DNA of 64,000 bases from Blastococcus_B deserti (GCF_042682525.1 NZ_JBHUHP010000001.1:558001-622000), one strand, 5' to 3'. Counted from the stretch's first letter, positions 33,433 to 41,827 are shown. Translations and numbers: made by a program. Notes: a model not told the origin generated them from the letters alone.

Positions 33433-33477
33433 GGCGCCGCAGCGTAGCGAGCGTCTCGACCGGTTCTCCGCCGAGCG

Positions 33478-33503
33478 GGAATCGGGATCCGGCCGGCCCG
33501 GTT
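33478..33503 (+). promoter_or_regulatory. candidate SigR-type promoter of sigR
   Basis: GGAAT at 33478-33482 and GTT at 33501-33503 are separated by exactly 18 bases, the known SigR/SigH consensus (GGAAT-N18/19-GTT). It lies about 140 bases upstream of the sigR start, in the intergenic region between divergent ybaK and sigR. SigR orthologues are known to transcribe their own gene, so positive autoregulation is expected. Confidence 0.65.
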
Positions 33504-33641
33504 GAACCGGCCGTGAGCAGCACCCTCTCCAGCGCCCGCTCCCGGACCGCGCACCGGCGGCCCCCGGGCCGTCCCGATGCCGCGCGGCTACCATCGACCG
33601 ATGCGGCGCCCCGCATCCGGGGGCCCCAGAGAGGACGGTCG

Positions 33642-34322
33642 GTGACTGAGCAGTCCGCGGACGCCACGCCCCACACACCCCCGGTCGAGACACCCGAGGC
33701 GCGGGCGGACGGCAGCCGGACGGAGCTCGCCGAGAGCCGCGCCGAGCGGGACGCGCGCTTCGAGCGTGACGCCCTGCCCTACCTCGACCAGCTGTACCCG
33801 GCGGCTCTGCGGATGACCCGGAACCCCGCCGACGCCGAGGACCTGGTCCAGGAGACCTTCGTGAAGGCCTACTCGGCCTTCCACCAGTTCGCCGAGGGCA
33901 CGAACCTCAAGGCGTGGCTGTACCGCATCCTGACCAACACCTACATCAACAGCTACCGCAAGAAGCAGCGCCAGCCGCAGCAGTACCCCACCGAGCAGGT
34001 GCAGGACTGGCAGCTCTACGCGGCCGAGGAGCACACCTCCAGCGGCCTGCGGTCGGCCGAGATCGAGGCGCTGGACCACCTGCCGGACACCGACATCAAG
34101 GAGGCCCTGCAGCAGCTGCCGGAGGACTTCCGCCTGGCGGTGTACCTGGCGGACGTGGAGGGCTTCGCCTACAAGGAGATCGCCGAGATCATGGGCACGC
34201 CCATCGGCACGGTGATGTCGCGACTGCACCGGGGGCGCCGGGGGCTGCAGAAGCTGCTGGCCGATTACGCCCGCGAGCGCGGGTTCGTCCGCGCCGGAGC
34301 CGGTGAGGAGGCGAGCCACTGA
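33642..34322 (+). CDS. sigR: ECF sigma factor SigR/SigH
   Basis: A 226-residue group IV sigma factor that directs the disulfide-stress response. Region 2 reads LYPAALRMTRNPADAEDLVQE, TFVKAYSAFHQF and NLKAWLYRILTNTYINSYRKK. Region 4 reads ALQQLPEDFRLAVYLADVEGF, KEIAEIMGTPIGTVMSRLHRG. Start GTG 33642 follows GAGAGGA; it adds a 45-residue acidic N-terminal extension. Its TGA overlaps the ATG of the anti-sigma gene. Target genes in relatives include thioredoxin and mycothiol systems. Confidence 0.94.
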   Translation: MTEQSADATPHTPPVETPEARADGSRTELAESRAERDARFERDALPYLDQLYPAALRMTRNPADAEDLVQETFVKAYSAFHQFAEGTNLKAWLYRILTNTYINSYRKKQRQPQQYPTEQVQDWQLYAAEEHTSSGLRSAEIEALDHLPDTDIKEALQQLPEDFRLAVYLADVEGFAYKEIAEIMGTPIGTVMSRLHRGRRGLQKLLADYARERGFVRAGAGEEASH

Positions 34323-34657
34323 TGGGCGACGACGCCCCGCGGACCGGTGAGCCGATCCAGATCAACTCGTGCGACGACGTGCTGTCCCACGTGTTCGAGT
34401 TCCTCGACCACGAGACCGCGGACGAGCGCCGTGCGCAGATCGCCGAGCACCTCGAGGACTGCTCCTCCTGCCTGCGGGAGTTCGGGATCGAGCAGGAGTT
34501 CAAGGCGTTGGTGCGGCGGCGCTGCGGAGGGGACTCGCCCCCCGCGGGGCTGCGCGAGCGGATCAAGGTCCAGTTGACGTCCGTCTCGTTCGAGGAGGAC
34601 GGCACCCAGGTCACGGTGCAGCGGGTCACCGCCGAGAGCTCGGTCGACCAGCCCTAG
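34322..34657 (+). CDS. rsrA: mycothiol-system anti-sigma factor RsrA
   Basis: A 111-residue zinc-containing anti-sigma factor that holds SigR under reducing conditions and releases it when its cysteines form a disulfide. The H43-x3-C47-x2-C50 motif (HLEDCSSC) and upstream C17 (NSCDDVL) are the zinc/redox residues; another Cys lies near residue 70 (RRRCGG). The ATG overlaps the sigR stop by one base (TGATG). A strong hairpin follows the gene. Confidence 0.94.
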   Translation: MGDDAPRTGEPIQINSCDDVLSHVFEFLDHETADERRAQIAEHLEDCSSCLREFGIEQEFKALVRRRCGGDSPPAGLRERIKVQLTSVSFEEDGTQVTVQRVTAESSVDQP

Positions 34658-34676
34658 CGGCTGCCGGCGCCCCGAT

Positions 34677-34720
34677 GGCGAACGCCCCGCCCCCGCGGAT
34701 GCGGGAGCGGGGCGTTCGCC
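34677..34720 (+). terminator. hairpin terminator after sigR-rsrA
   Basis: Perfect arms GGCGAACGCCCCG and CGGGGCGTTCGCC, with an inner CCCGC/GCGGG stem around GGAT. No T tract. It begins 20 bases after the rsrA stop and could also serve the opposite-strand bL37 gene that ends at 34841. Confidence 0.75.
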
Positions 34721-34840
34721 GTTGCGGGCCTGAGCGTGGGGCTCAGGCGTCGCCCGTGGCGGAACTCCGCGGCCCGGTCCGCTCCTCGCTCGAGAACAGC
34801 GGTCGCCCCGCTCCTCGCTGCCATGCGCCCGGGCCGGACG

Positions 34841-34915
34841 TCACGCGTTGGGCCGCTTGCCGTGGTTGGCCTTGTTCCCCTTGCGGGAGCGACGCTTGCG
34901 TCCACGCTTGGACAT
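34841..34915 (-). CDS. 50S ribosomal protein bL37
   Basis: A 24-residue, extremely basic protein: MSKRGRKRRSRKG, then NKANHGKRPNA. This matches the small actinobacterial large-subunit protein bL37 described in mycobacterial ribosomes, in sequence and length. ATG 34915 has a strong AGGAGG site. It is too short for most gene callers. Its place next to sigR-rsrA is shared with other actinobacteria, as far as I recall. Confidence 0.88.
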   Translation of the reverse strand: MSKRGRKRRSRKGNKANHGKRPNA

Positions 34916-35087
34916 CGCTGGCCTCCTCTCGCGGTGCCGGTGGGCCTGCAGGCCCTGGTTCTCGCGGGCCGGGGGAACCGGCGCACGTATCGTGCGCGGC
35001 GTCGCCGGAACCGCCAAGCTGACCTCGCAAGCCTCTCACGGGGGTGGTCCGGTCGTGCGCCGGGCGGGGGAGGGCAGGAAGGACGCC

Positions 35088-36140
35088 GTGACACACGGAG
35101 GGATCGAGAGCGTGCTCGTGGCCGGTCGGGGACCGGCCGCCTGCGCCGTCGTGTCCGCGTGCGCCCGGCTGGGCGTCAAGGCCGTGGCGGTGCACTCCGA
35201 GGCCGAGCGGACGGCGCGGCACGTGCGGCTGGCCGACGACGCCGTCCTGCTCGGCCCCGCTCCGGCGAGCGAGTCCTACCTCGCCGTCGACCGCATCGTG
35301 GAAGCGGCCCGCCGCAGCGGCGTGGCCGCCGTGCTCCCGGTGCCCCCGGCCCTGGCCGGCAATGCCCGGCTGGCCGCCGCGGTGACCGCCGCCGGCCTCG
35401 TCTGGGTGGGACCCGACGCGGAGGTGCTGGATCGCCTCGGCGGTGACGGTGTCGAGCCGGCCAGCGAGCGGGGACTGCTGGCGTGGGTCACCGACGACGG
35501 GCTGCGGTACCCCACACCCGTCCAGCGGGACCGGGCCGCGGGCATCGCCCGCGTCTCCTGGACGCCCGAGGGCATGACCGCGGACCGGGCTCCGGCCCTG
35601 CCGCCGACCGCCCGGCGACTGGCCGAGGTGGGGTGGCGCGGGCTGGTCACGGTCGGGATCGACCCGGACGGGGAGCTCGCCGAGGTCGCCGCCGGTTTCT
35701 CGCTCGACATGGCCGTCCTCGAGCGGGCGCACGGCGTCGACGCCGTCGAACTGGCCCTGCGCAGCGCCGGCGGCGGTGGTGGCACGGTTCCCCCGGGCGG
35801 CACGCCCCGTGCGGCGGTCGCGGCGCAGCTGCGCGCCACGCTGCCCCCGGGAACGGCGGGCCGGGTGACCGGCCGGTTGCCGGGCGGTCCGCGTCGCGAC
35901 GGGACCCGCGACGTCGAGCTGGTCGCCGTCAGCGGGTACGAGCCCGGTGACCGGCTGGACGGCTGGTACGACGCCTTGCTCGCCACCGTCAGCGCCGCCG
36001 GCCACGACGTCCGGGCGGCGGCCGGCGCGGTCTCGGCGGTGCTCTCGGCCCTCCCGGACTCCGGCGTGCCGCACGACGGTCCCGATGTCTCCGCCGTCCT
36101 CGCTCGACTGGCCGCCGGGAGCAGCGTCCTCGGCCCCTGA
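35088..36140 (+). CDS. degenerate biotin carboxylase-like protein
   Basis: A 350-residue protein from GTG 35088 (AGGAAGGA upstream). Residues 1-115 match the biotin-carboxylase N-terminal domain: IESVLVAGRGPAACAVVSACA, VKAVAVHSEAERTARHVRLAD, SYLAVDRIVEAARRSGVAAV and LVWVGPDAEVLDRLGG. After that the ATP-grasp part is hard to recognise. The GDK motif and the lysines, His and HPVTE Glu expected in active carboxylases are not seen, although VDAVELALRSAGGG echoes the GVDLV..QL region. It probably lacks carboxylase activity. The next gene encodes a biotinyl carrier domain, so a non-catalytic partner role is conceivable. Confidence 0.7.
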   Translation: MTHGGIESVLVAGRGPAACAVVSACARLGVKAVAVHSEAERTARHVRLADDAVLLGPAPASESYLAVDRIVEAARRSGVAAVLPVPPALAGNARLAAAVTAAGLVWVGPDAEVLDRLGGDGVEPASERGLLAWVTDDGLRYPTPVQRDRAAGIARVSWTPEGMTADRAPALPPTARRLAEVGWRGLVTVGIDPDGELAEVAAGFSLDMAVLERAHGVDAVELALRSAGGGGGTVPPGGTPRAAVAAQLRATLPPGTAGRVTGRLPGGPRRDGTRDVELVAVSGYEPGDRLDGWYDALLATVSAAGHDVRAAAGAVSAVLSALPDSGVPHDGPDVSAVLARLAAGSSVLGP

Positions 36141-36193
36141 CCGGCGTGCTTGGATGGCGTCGCCAGCAGGGGGCACGGTCGGGAGGAGGCGCG

Positions 36194-36418
36194 GTGGCGG
36201 TCGAGGAGATCCACGCGGAGATGGTCTCCAGCGTCTGGAAGGTCCTCGTGGAGCCGGGTGCGCCAGTGGCCGCAGGGGACACGCTGGTCATCCTCGAGTC
36301 GATGAAGATGGAGATCCCCGTCCTCACCGAGCGGGCCGGGGTCGTCCGGGAGATGCACGTCGTCGAGGGGGAGGTCCTCCAGGAGGGCGACCTCATCGCC
36401 ACCGTCTCGGACGGCTGA
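36194..36418 (+). CDS. small biotinyl/lipoyl-domain protein (TB7.3-like)
   Basis: A 74-residue protein that is a single biotinyl domain. The ESMKMEIPV motif places the biotinylated Lys at about residue 38. GTG 36194 is chosen because GGAGGAGG precedes it; a longer frame back to 36146 is less likely. M. tuberculosis Rv3221c (TB7.3, 71 residues) occupies the same neighbourhood next to the PdtaS gene. Its carboxylase partner is unknown. The preceding degenerate carboxylase-like gene may be one. Confidence 0.88.
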   Translation: MAVEEIHAEMVSSVWKVLVEPGAPVAAGDTLVILESMKMEIPVLTERAGVVREMHVVEGEVLQEGDLIATVSDG

Positions 36419-36475
36419 GGGCCTCTTGCAGGGTCCCGCCGCGAGTCCGCGCCGGTGGGGGCAGGGGCGTCCTCT
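36419..36475. repeat. intergenic repeat element, copy 3
   Basis: GGGCCTCTTGCAGGGTCCCG, core CCGCCGCGAGTCCGCG, then GGTGGGGGC and GCGTCCTCTCTC. It fills the space between two convergent genes (biotinyl protein and GNAT), as expected for a bidirectional terminator-like unit. Confidence 0.6.
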
Positions 36476-36476
36476 C

Positions 36477-36977
36477 TCAGAGATCGAGCGCGTACACCAT
36501 CAGGTCGACGCCCGGCACGGGCGACCAGTCCCGCTCGGGCAGGCGGCGGAATCCGAGGCGCTCGTAGAGCCGGTGTGCCGCCGTCATGGTCGGTCCGGTG
36601 GAGAGCACCATCCGGCGCCTGCCGGCGGCGCGGGCCCGGTCCAGGCAGCTGGAGACGAGCAACTGCCCGATGCCCCGCCCCTGCGCGGCGGGGTCGACCA
36701 CGAGCATGCGGAAGGCCGCCTCGTCGTCGGACGTGGTCACCTCCCCGAAGTCGCCGGTCAGGACCAGCGCGACGCTGCCGACCACGCGCCCGGTCGCGTC
36801 CCGCACCACCAGCAGCTCCGAGCGGGTGGCGCGGCCGGCGACGTCGGCCAGCTCGGCTGTGTAGCCGGGGGAGGCGAGGCCGCCGTCGACGTAGACGCCC
36901 ACCGTGAGCTCCGCGATGCGGTCGAAGTCCTCGGGGCGGGCGGGCTGGACGGTGACGCCAGGCGCGAGCGGGACCAC
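36477..36977 (-). CDS. GNAT-family N-acetyltransferase
   Basis: A 166-residue acetyltransferase. The acetyl-CoA loop is VVDPAAQGRGIGQLLVSSC (Q-x-x-G-x-G). VTVQPARPEDFDRIAELTV is the first strand and helix, and HRLYERLGFRRLPERDW the last helix region. GTG start. Substrate unknown. In mycobacteria a GNAT gene also lies in this block, but orthology cannot be judged here. Confidence 0.85.
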   Translation of the reverse strand: MVPLAPGVTVQPARPEDFDRIAELTVGVYVDGGLASPGYTAELADVAGRATRSELLVVRDATGRVVGSVALVLTGDFGEVTTSDDEAAFRMLVVDPAAQGRGIGQLLVSSCLDRARAAGRRRMVLSTGPTMTAAHRLYERLGFRRLPERDWSPVPGVDLMVYALDL

Positions 36978-37040
36978 GCCGGCAGCCTAGGGGCCGACCG
37001 GATCTAGGCTCGAATGCATCATGACGTCCTCCCGCGTGGC

Positions 37041-38522
37041 ATGAGCAGCCTGTCCGAGCGCCTGACCCGCGGGTCGGCGTCCAGCCCCTCCCAGGTCGAC
37101 CACGCGCGGCGGCTGGTCGCCGACTGGCAGCTGCTGGCCGACCTCTCCTTCGCCGACCTGACGCTGTGGGTGCCGCTGCCCACCGGCGCCTGGTGGTGCG
37201 TGGCCCAGGTGCGACCGCTGACGGCGCCCACTTGCCGTCCGGAGGACCTCGTGGGAGCCGAGGTGAGCGGTCCGGTGGCCGAGCCGTTCGTGACCGCCCA
37301 CCAGGAGGGCCGCCCGGTCACCGAGGGGGAGCCGGACTGGTCGGGGCCGGCGCCGCGGCGCCGGGAGGTCATCCCGGTCCGCCACGACGGCGTCACCGTC
37401 GCGGTGCTGGCGAAGGACACGAACCTCGCCGTGACGCGGTCGCCGTCGACCCTCGAGCTCACCTACCTCGACATCGCCGCGGACCTCTGCCTCATGGTGT
37501 CGGCCGGGACCTTTCCGCCGCAGAAGCTCCAGGACGCCGAGATGAGCCCCCGGGTCGGGGACGGCCTGGTCCGCCTGGACAGTGCCGGCCGGGCGACGTA
37601 CGCCAGCCCCAACGCCCTGTCGGCCTACCGCCGCATCGGGGTGGCCGGCGACGTCGTGGGTGCCGACCTGGCCGAGCTGACCCGTCTGGCCTCGGCCGAC
37701 CGCGTCGCCGGGGAGGCGGTGGCCGCGGGCATCGCCGCCGCCGTCGCCGGCCGCTTCCCCGATCCCATGGACGTCGAGGGCGTCAGCGCCACGATGCTGG
37801 TCCGTGCCCTGCCGCTGCAGGCACCGGGCGCCGAGGCGGGAGCGCTGGTGCTCGTGCGGGACGTCACCGACGTCCGGCGGCGCGACCGGGCGCTGCTCAC
37901 CAAGGACGCCACGATCCGGGAGATCCACCACCGGGTGAAGAACAACCTGCAGACCGTCGCCGCGCTGCTGCGGCTGCAGGCCCGGCGCATGACCGAGCCG
38001 GCCGCGCGCGCGGCGCTGGAGGAGTCGGTGCGGCGGGTGGCCTCGATCGCCGTCGTCCACGACACCCTGGCGGGCAGCCGGGAGGACGTCGTGGACGTGG
38101 ACGACGTCCTGGACCAGGTGCTGCCGATGCTCGGTGACCTGGCCTCCATCGGGCCGGCCGCCGGCACTCGTCGCACCGGCTCGTTCGGCGAGCTGCCCGC
38201 GGCGGCCGCCACACCGCTGGTCCTGGCGGTGACCGAGCTGCTGCACAACGCGGCCGAGCACGCGTTCCCCGACGGCGAGCCGGGCAGCATCGAGCTGGTC
38301 GCCGAGCGCGACGGCGACGACCTGGTGGTGCGCGTGCGGGACAACGGCCAGGGGCTCCCGGAGGGGTTCGATCCCGCGGACAGCGACGGGCTCGGTCTGC
38401 AGATCGTCCGGACGCTGGTCACCAGCGAGCTGGGCGGCACCCTCTCGATGGGCGCACCTGCCGGGCGGTCCGGCACCGAGGTCGTCCTCACCCTTCCCGG
38501 CGCCGGCCTCCCGCGAAGGTAG
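37041..38522 (+). CDS. pdtaS: sensor histidine kinase PdtaS
   Basis: About 493 residues, cytoplasmic (no membrane segment). The N-terminal GAF-like domain reads VADWQLLADLSFADLTLWVP and WWCVAQVRPLTAPT. A PAS domain (about 160-280) follows. The HisKA_2-type H-box is IREIHHRVKNNLQTVAALLR, with N box ELLHNAAEHAF, DNGQGLP and GLGLQIVRTL. In mycobacteria PdtaS phosphorylates the antiterminator PdtaR and responds to copper and NO. PdtaR is not in the window. ATG 37041 is chosen as homologues begin with M-S-x-L. Confidence 0.9.
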   Translation: MSSLSERLTRGSASSPSQVDHARRLVADWQLLADLSFADLTLWVPLPTGAWWCVAQVRPLTAPTCRPEDLVGAEVSGPVAEPFVTAHQEGRPVTEGEPDWSGPAPRRREVIPVRHDGVTVAVLAKDTNLAVTRSPSTLELTYLDIAADLCLMVSAGTFPPQKLQDAEMSPRVGDGLVRLDSAGRATYASPNALSAYRRIGVAGDVVGADLAELTRLASADRVAGEAVAAGIAAAVAGRFPDPMDVEGVSATMLVRALPLQAPGAEAGALVLVRDVTDVRRRDRALLTKDATIREIHHRVKNNLQTVAALLRLQARRMTEPAARAALEESVRRVASIAVVHDTLAGSREDVVDVDDVLDQVLPMLGDLASIGPAAGTRRTGSFGELPAAAATPLVLAVTELLHNAAEHAFPDGEPGSIELVAERDGDDLVVRVRDNGQGLPEGFDPADSDGLGLQIVRTLVTSELGGTLSMGAPAGRSGTEVVLTLPGAGLPRR

Positions 38523-38706
38523 GCCCTCCGCGCGGCGGACGAGGACGCCCGCGTCGAAGCAGGCGCGACGGTGGTCAGCCGCGGAACGGGACGGGAGCCG
38601 CCCCGCCGAGTGGGATCGGAGGCTTCCCGGGAAGGGGCCGAGAAGGGTTCCGCGCCGGCCGGAACGGTCCGTGGGAGAGGTGTCGTCCGGTAGGACGACG
38701 GATCAC

Positions 38707-38748
38707 ACGACGAGGCCGGTTCGGGACATCCCGGACCGGCCTCGTCGT
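38707..38748. terminator. bidirectional hairpin between pdtaS and whiB1
   Basis: Arms ACGACGAGGCCGGT and ACCGGCCTCGTCGT pair perfectly, then after one mismatch CGGGA pairs with TCCCG around a CA loop. It lies between the convergent pdtaS and whiB1 genes. The rest of 38523-38807 shows no gene. Confidence 0.7.
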
Positions 38749-38807
38749 CGTGACCGTGCTGCGGTGGTGCGGGGCGCCGTGCGGCCCCGTGCCGGTGGTG
38801 CTCCGGC

Positions 38808-39059
38808 TCAGGCGGTGTGCACCCGGGTGCGAGCCTGACGGCGCTTCAGCGCCCGCCGCTCGTCCTCGGAGAGTCCACCCCAGACGCCGGAGTCCTGACC
38901 CGAGCGCAGGGCCCAGTCCAGGCACGACTGCGTCACGGGGCAGCGGCGGCACACGGCCTTGGCCTGCTCGATCTGCACGACAGCCGGGCCGGTCGTCCCG
39001 ATGGGGAAGAACAGCTCCGGATCCTCGTCCCGGCAGAGCGCGCGGTGGCGCCAGTCCAT
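38808..39059 (-). CDS. whiB1: WhiB1-type iron-sulfur transcription factor
   Basis: An 83-residue Wbl protein. Four [4Fe-4S] cysteines at positions 9, 37, 40 and 46 (ALCRDED, AVCRRCPVTQSC), the GVWGG turn at 58-62 and the basic tail ALKRRQARTR are all present. MDWRHRALCRDEDPELFFP matches WhiB1 orthologues, which bind the housekeeping sigma factor and sense NO. ATG 39059. Next to pdtaS, as in M. tuberculosis (Rv3219/Rv3220c). Confidence 0.93.
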   Translation of the reverse strand: MDWRHRALCRDEDPELFFPIGTTGPAVVQIEQAKAVCRRCPVTQSCLDWALRSGQDSGVWGGLSEDERRALKRRQARTRVHTA

Positions 39060-39367
39060 GGCGGTGTACTCCTCGGTGTCGTCTACGGTTGATCAGTCGC
39101 CGGCCTCGGACCGCGGTTCAGGGCCGACACCGGTTGCCCAGCGCTTTGGCTCAGCGACTACCTGCTTTGTTACCGGCAAGTTGCGTTTCTTCTCGCGATG
39201 TTTTCACGAGAAAGGCGCCTGTCAAGCAGATCGAGGTCGTCGTGCGACCCCTCGTGAGCAAGCTCACCACGCGCGTGCTAGGCCCGCCACTCGACGGAAC
39301 CACACGCCGGTGGCGACCGTTGACGACCCCCTCGCGACCTGCGTGAGTGCGCGTCGGCCGGGTGGGG
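39060..39367 (-). promoter_or_regulatory. whiB1 upstream region with candidate -35 TTGACA
   Basis: This 308-base gap is locally AT-richer (39160-39230) than its surroundings. Read toward whiB1, a TTGACA lies at 39225-39220. A -10 placed 17 bases on would be AACATC, a weak match. An inverted repeat TTCTCG/CGAGAA (39190-39195, 39207-39212) overlaps the spacer and could be an operator. The leader to the ATG would be about 130 bases. Confidence 0.35.
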
Positions 39368-40390
39368 TCAGGTGACGACCCGGAGAGCGGCGGGCACGTG
39401 CCGCACGCGCAGCCCCGTCGCCGTCCCCAGGTGGTCCCCGTCCACCTGCCACCCCTGCGGCCGGACGGCGGTCAGGGAGAACTCCGCCAGGTCGTGGCGG
39501 CGGTGCACGCCGCGGCCCCGCGCGTCCGGCTCGCGGGCGAGGGTCTGCCGCAGCGTGTGCAGCATGCGGACCGCGCCCATCCGCCCCAGCGCGAAGACGT
39601 CGAGACCGGTGTCGAACGACGCCTCGGGCGAGGGGTTGACCGGCCGGGCGCCCAGGTAGGTCCACGGGCTCACGTTGGAGACCAGGCAGAGGAAGAGCTC
39701 CTCCAGCGGCGGTTCCCCCGGGACGTGCAGCGTCATGGCCGGACGACGGCGCTCGCGGCCGAGGAGGAAGGCGCTGGTGGCCTCCTTGACGTACAGCGCG
39801 CCGGTCGACCGCCGCCCGGCCGCGCGCCGGGCCTCCACCCGGGCGATGACCTCCGCGTCGAAGCCGAGGCCGGCGGCGAACACGAACCAGCGCGGGTCGG
39901 TCCACTCGTCGTGGACCGCGGCGTCGACGGCGGCCGCGGCCTCGGCCGCCTCCGGCGCGGTGCCGCTCACCGGGGCGGTGCTGGTGCCCGTCGCGCTGGC
40001 CGTGCCCAGGGAGACCAGCCGGGTCCGACCGGCACGCAGGGAGGCCATGATCTCGGCCGTGGCCTCCACCGGGTCCCGCGAGCGGCCCAGTGCCCGGGAG
40101 AACACGTTGGTCGACCCGCCCGGGACGACGGCGAGCATGGGCAGGTGCGGGGCCGGGCCGTTCGCGAGGAGGCCGTTCACCACCTCGTTGACCGTGCCGT
40201 CGCCGCCCAGGGACACCACGAGGTCGATGCCCTCGGCGACGGCCTGCGCGCCGAGCTCGCGTCCGTGCCCGCGATGGGTCGTCTCGGCGACGTCCAGCTT
40301 GACCTCGCTGGCGAGGGCGCCGACCAGGACGTCGCGCATCTTGGCGCTCGTGGTGGTCGCCGCGGGGTTGACGACCAGGAGCGCGCGCAT
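39368..40390 (-). CDS. diacylglycerol kinase-family lipid kinase
   Basis: A 340-residue DagK-like enzyme. MRALLVVNPAATTTSAKMRD, the GGDGT loop in LVVSLGGDGTVNEVVNGL, and VVPGGSTNVFSRALGR are the nucleotide-binding and catalytic motifs. FVFAAGLGFDAEVI is the second-domain signature. Expected to phosphorylate diacylglycerol or a related lipid with ATP. I use ATG 40390. A low-complexity Thr/Ser/Ala insertion (SATGTSTAPVSGTAPEAAEA) near residue 160 is unusual. Confidence 0.88.
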   Translation of the reverse strand: MRALLVVNPAATTTSAKMRDVLVGALASEVKLDVAETTHRGHGRELGAQAVAEGIDLVVSLGGDGTVNEVVNGLLANGPAPHLPMLAVVPGGSTNVFSRALGRSRDPVEATAEIMASLRAGRTRLVSLGTASATGTSTAPVSGTAPEAAEAAAAVDAAVHDEWTDPRWFVFAAGLGFDAEVIARVEARRAAGRRSTGALYVKEATSAFLLGRERRRPAMTLHVPGEPPLEELFLCLVSNVSPWTYLGARPVNPSPEASFDTGLDVFALGRMGAVRMLHTLRQTLAREPDARGRGVHRRHDLAEFSLTAVRPQGWQVDGDHLGTATGLRVRHVPAALRVVT

Positions 40391-40485
40391 GGACGCCAGG
40401 CTAACCAGGCGGCGTGCCGATCCGCCGGAGGACGGGCTCCGGAGCAACCGCGGGGCAGGGCGCCGGTCCGCGTAATCTCGCCGTC

Positions 40486-40983
40486 GTGACCGAACGCGAC
40501 GGTGGCCTGCCGCCCCGGCCGCCCCGGCGCGGACTGGACCGGCTGTTCGGCGCGGCGGCGGAGCCGTCGGCGCCGCGACCGCCCCGCCCGCGCACGGAGG
40601 CCCCGCGGGCGCTGCGATGGGCCGCGATCGTCGTCGGCATCGAGGCGGGGGCCATCGCGCTGGGGGCCGTCGTCCTGCTGTACCTGACGGTCACGAGCAG
40701 TGCCGCCAGCCTGTCACGTGCCGTGGCGGAGGTCGTGCTCGTCGCAGGGGGTGCCGCCGTGCTCGGTGCCGCGGCGGTGGGTCTCTGGCGGGTGGCCGCG
40801 TGGGCCCGGGGGCCGGTCGTCGTCCTCCAGCTCCTCCTGGCCGCACTGGCCTACACGACGGCCTTCGAGGCCGGACAGCCGGTGATCGGACTGCCGGTGC
40901 TGGGCCTGGTGGCCGCCGAGCTGTACCTCCTGGCCACGCCCGAGGCGCGACTGGCCTACCTGGAGAGCGACGGCCGGCGCTGA
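40486..40983 (+). CDS. four-helix integral membrane protein
   Basis: About 165 residues from GTG 40486. A Pro/Arg-rich cytoplasmic N-terminus of 45 residues is followed by four hydrophobic helices (WAAIVVGIEAGAIALGAVVLL; AVAEVVLVAGGAAVLGAAAV; VVVLQLLLAALAYTTAF; VIGLPVLGLVAAELYLLA) and a short tail (PEARLAYLESDG). The pattern is common among uncharacterised actinobacterial membrane proteins. Function unknown. It is divergent from the lipid kinase. Confidence 0.75.
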   Translation: MTERDGGLPPRPPRRGLDRLFGAAAEPSAPRPPRPRTEAPRALRWAAIVVGIEAGAIALGAVVLLYLTVTSSAASLSRAVAEVVLVAGGAAVLGAAAVGLWRVAAWARGPVVVLQLLLAALAYTTAFEAGQPVIGLPVLGLVAAELYLLATPEARLAYLESDGRR

Positions 40984-40985
40984 CG

Positions 40986-41041
40986 GAGGACCCCCTTCCC
41001 CCCACCCCTCGCGGGCTCGGGGCGGGCCCCTGAAGGGGGCC
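40986..41041. repeat. intergenic repeat element, copy 4 (inverted)
   Basis: Opposite orientation: AGGACCCCCTTCCCCCCACC, CCTCGCGGGCTCGGGGCGGG, CCCCTGAAGGGGGCC. Lies between two convergent genes and its ends pair (CCCCCTTC with GAAGGGGG). Confidence 0.65.
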
Positions 41042-41044
41042 GTT

Positions 41045-41827
41045 TCAGACCAGGTCGATGACGTCGGCGATGGAGTCGAGGATCCGGCTCGGGCGGAAGG
41101 GGAACCGGGCGACGTCGGCCGCCGCGGTGGAGCCCGACAGCACCAGGACCGTCTCCAGCCCCGCCTCGATACCCGCCACGACGTCGGTGTCCATGCGGTC
41201 GCCGACCATGATCGTCGACTCGGAGTGCGCCTCGATGCGGTTCATCGCGCTGCGGAACATCATCGGGTTCGGCTTGCCGACGAAGTACGGCTCGGCGCCC
41301 GTCGCGCGGGTAATCATCGCCGCGACCGAGCCGGTGGCCGGCAGCGGCCCCTCCGGTGAGGGGCCGGTGACGTCGGGGTTCGTGGCGATGAACCGGGCGC
41401 CGCGGCCGACCAGCCGGATGGCCCGCGTGATCGCCTCGAACGAGTAGGTGCGCGTCTCCCCGAGGACGACGTAGTCGGGGTCGGTGTCGGTGAGCGTGTA
41501 GCCAGCCTCGTACAGTGCGGTGGTCAGCCCGGCCTCGCCGATGACGTACGCCGATCCGCCGGGCAGCTGGGTGGTCAGGAAGTCCGCCGTGGCCAGCGCG
41601 GACGTCCAGATCGACTCCTCGGGCACGTGCAGGCCGGTGCGCGCCAGCCGCGCCGCCAGGTCGCGGGGCGTGAAGATCGAGTTGTTGGTGAGCACGAGGA
41701 AGCGGCGCTGCTTCTCGACCAGCCGTTCCAGGAACTCGGCGGCGCCCGGGAGGGCCTTCTCCTCGTGGACGAGCACGCCGTCCATGTCGGTCAGCCAGCA
41801 CTCGGCCTGCGTCCGCTCGGTCGTCAT
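41045..41827 (-). CDS. HAD-IIA family phosphatase (NagD-like)
   Basis: About 260 residues. HAD motif I is WLTDMDGVLV (nucleophile Asp and acid/base Asp), motif II LVLTNNSIFTPRDLA, the Lys in YFVGKPNPMMFRSAM and motif IV MVGDRMDTDVVAGIEAGL. The C2 cap between motifs II and III is of the NagD/PNPase type. Substrates of this group are nucleotides, phosphoglycolate or sugar phosphates. ATG 41827 is used; the upstream part of the frame is not supported. Confidence 0.9.
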   Translation of the reverse strand: MTTERTQAECWLTDMDGVLVHEEKALPGAAEFLERLVEKQRRFLVLTNNSIFTPRDLAARLARTGLHVPEESIWTSALATADFLTTQLPGGSAYVIGEAGLTTALYEAGYTLTDTDPDYVVLGETRTYSFEAITRAIRLVGRGARFIATNPDVTGPSPEGPLPATGSVAAMITRATGAEPYFVGKPNPMMFRSAMNRIEAHSESTIMVGDRMDTDVVAGIEAGLETVLVLSGSTAAADVARFPFRPSRILDSIADVIDLV

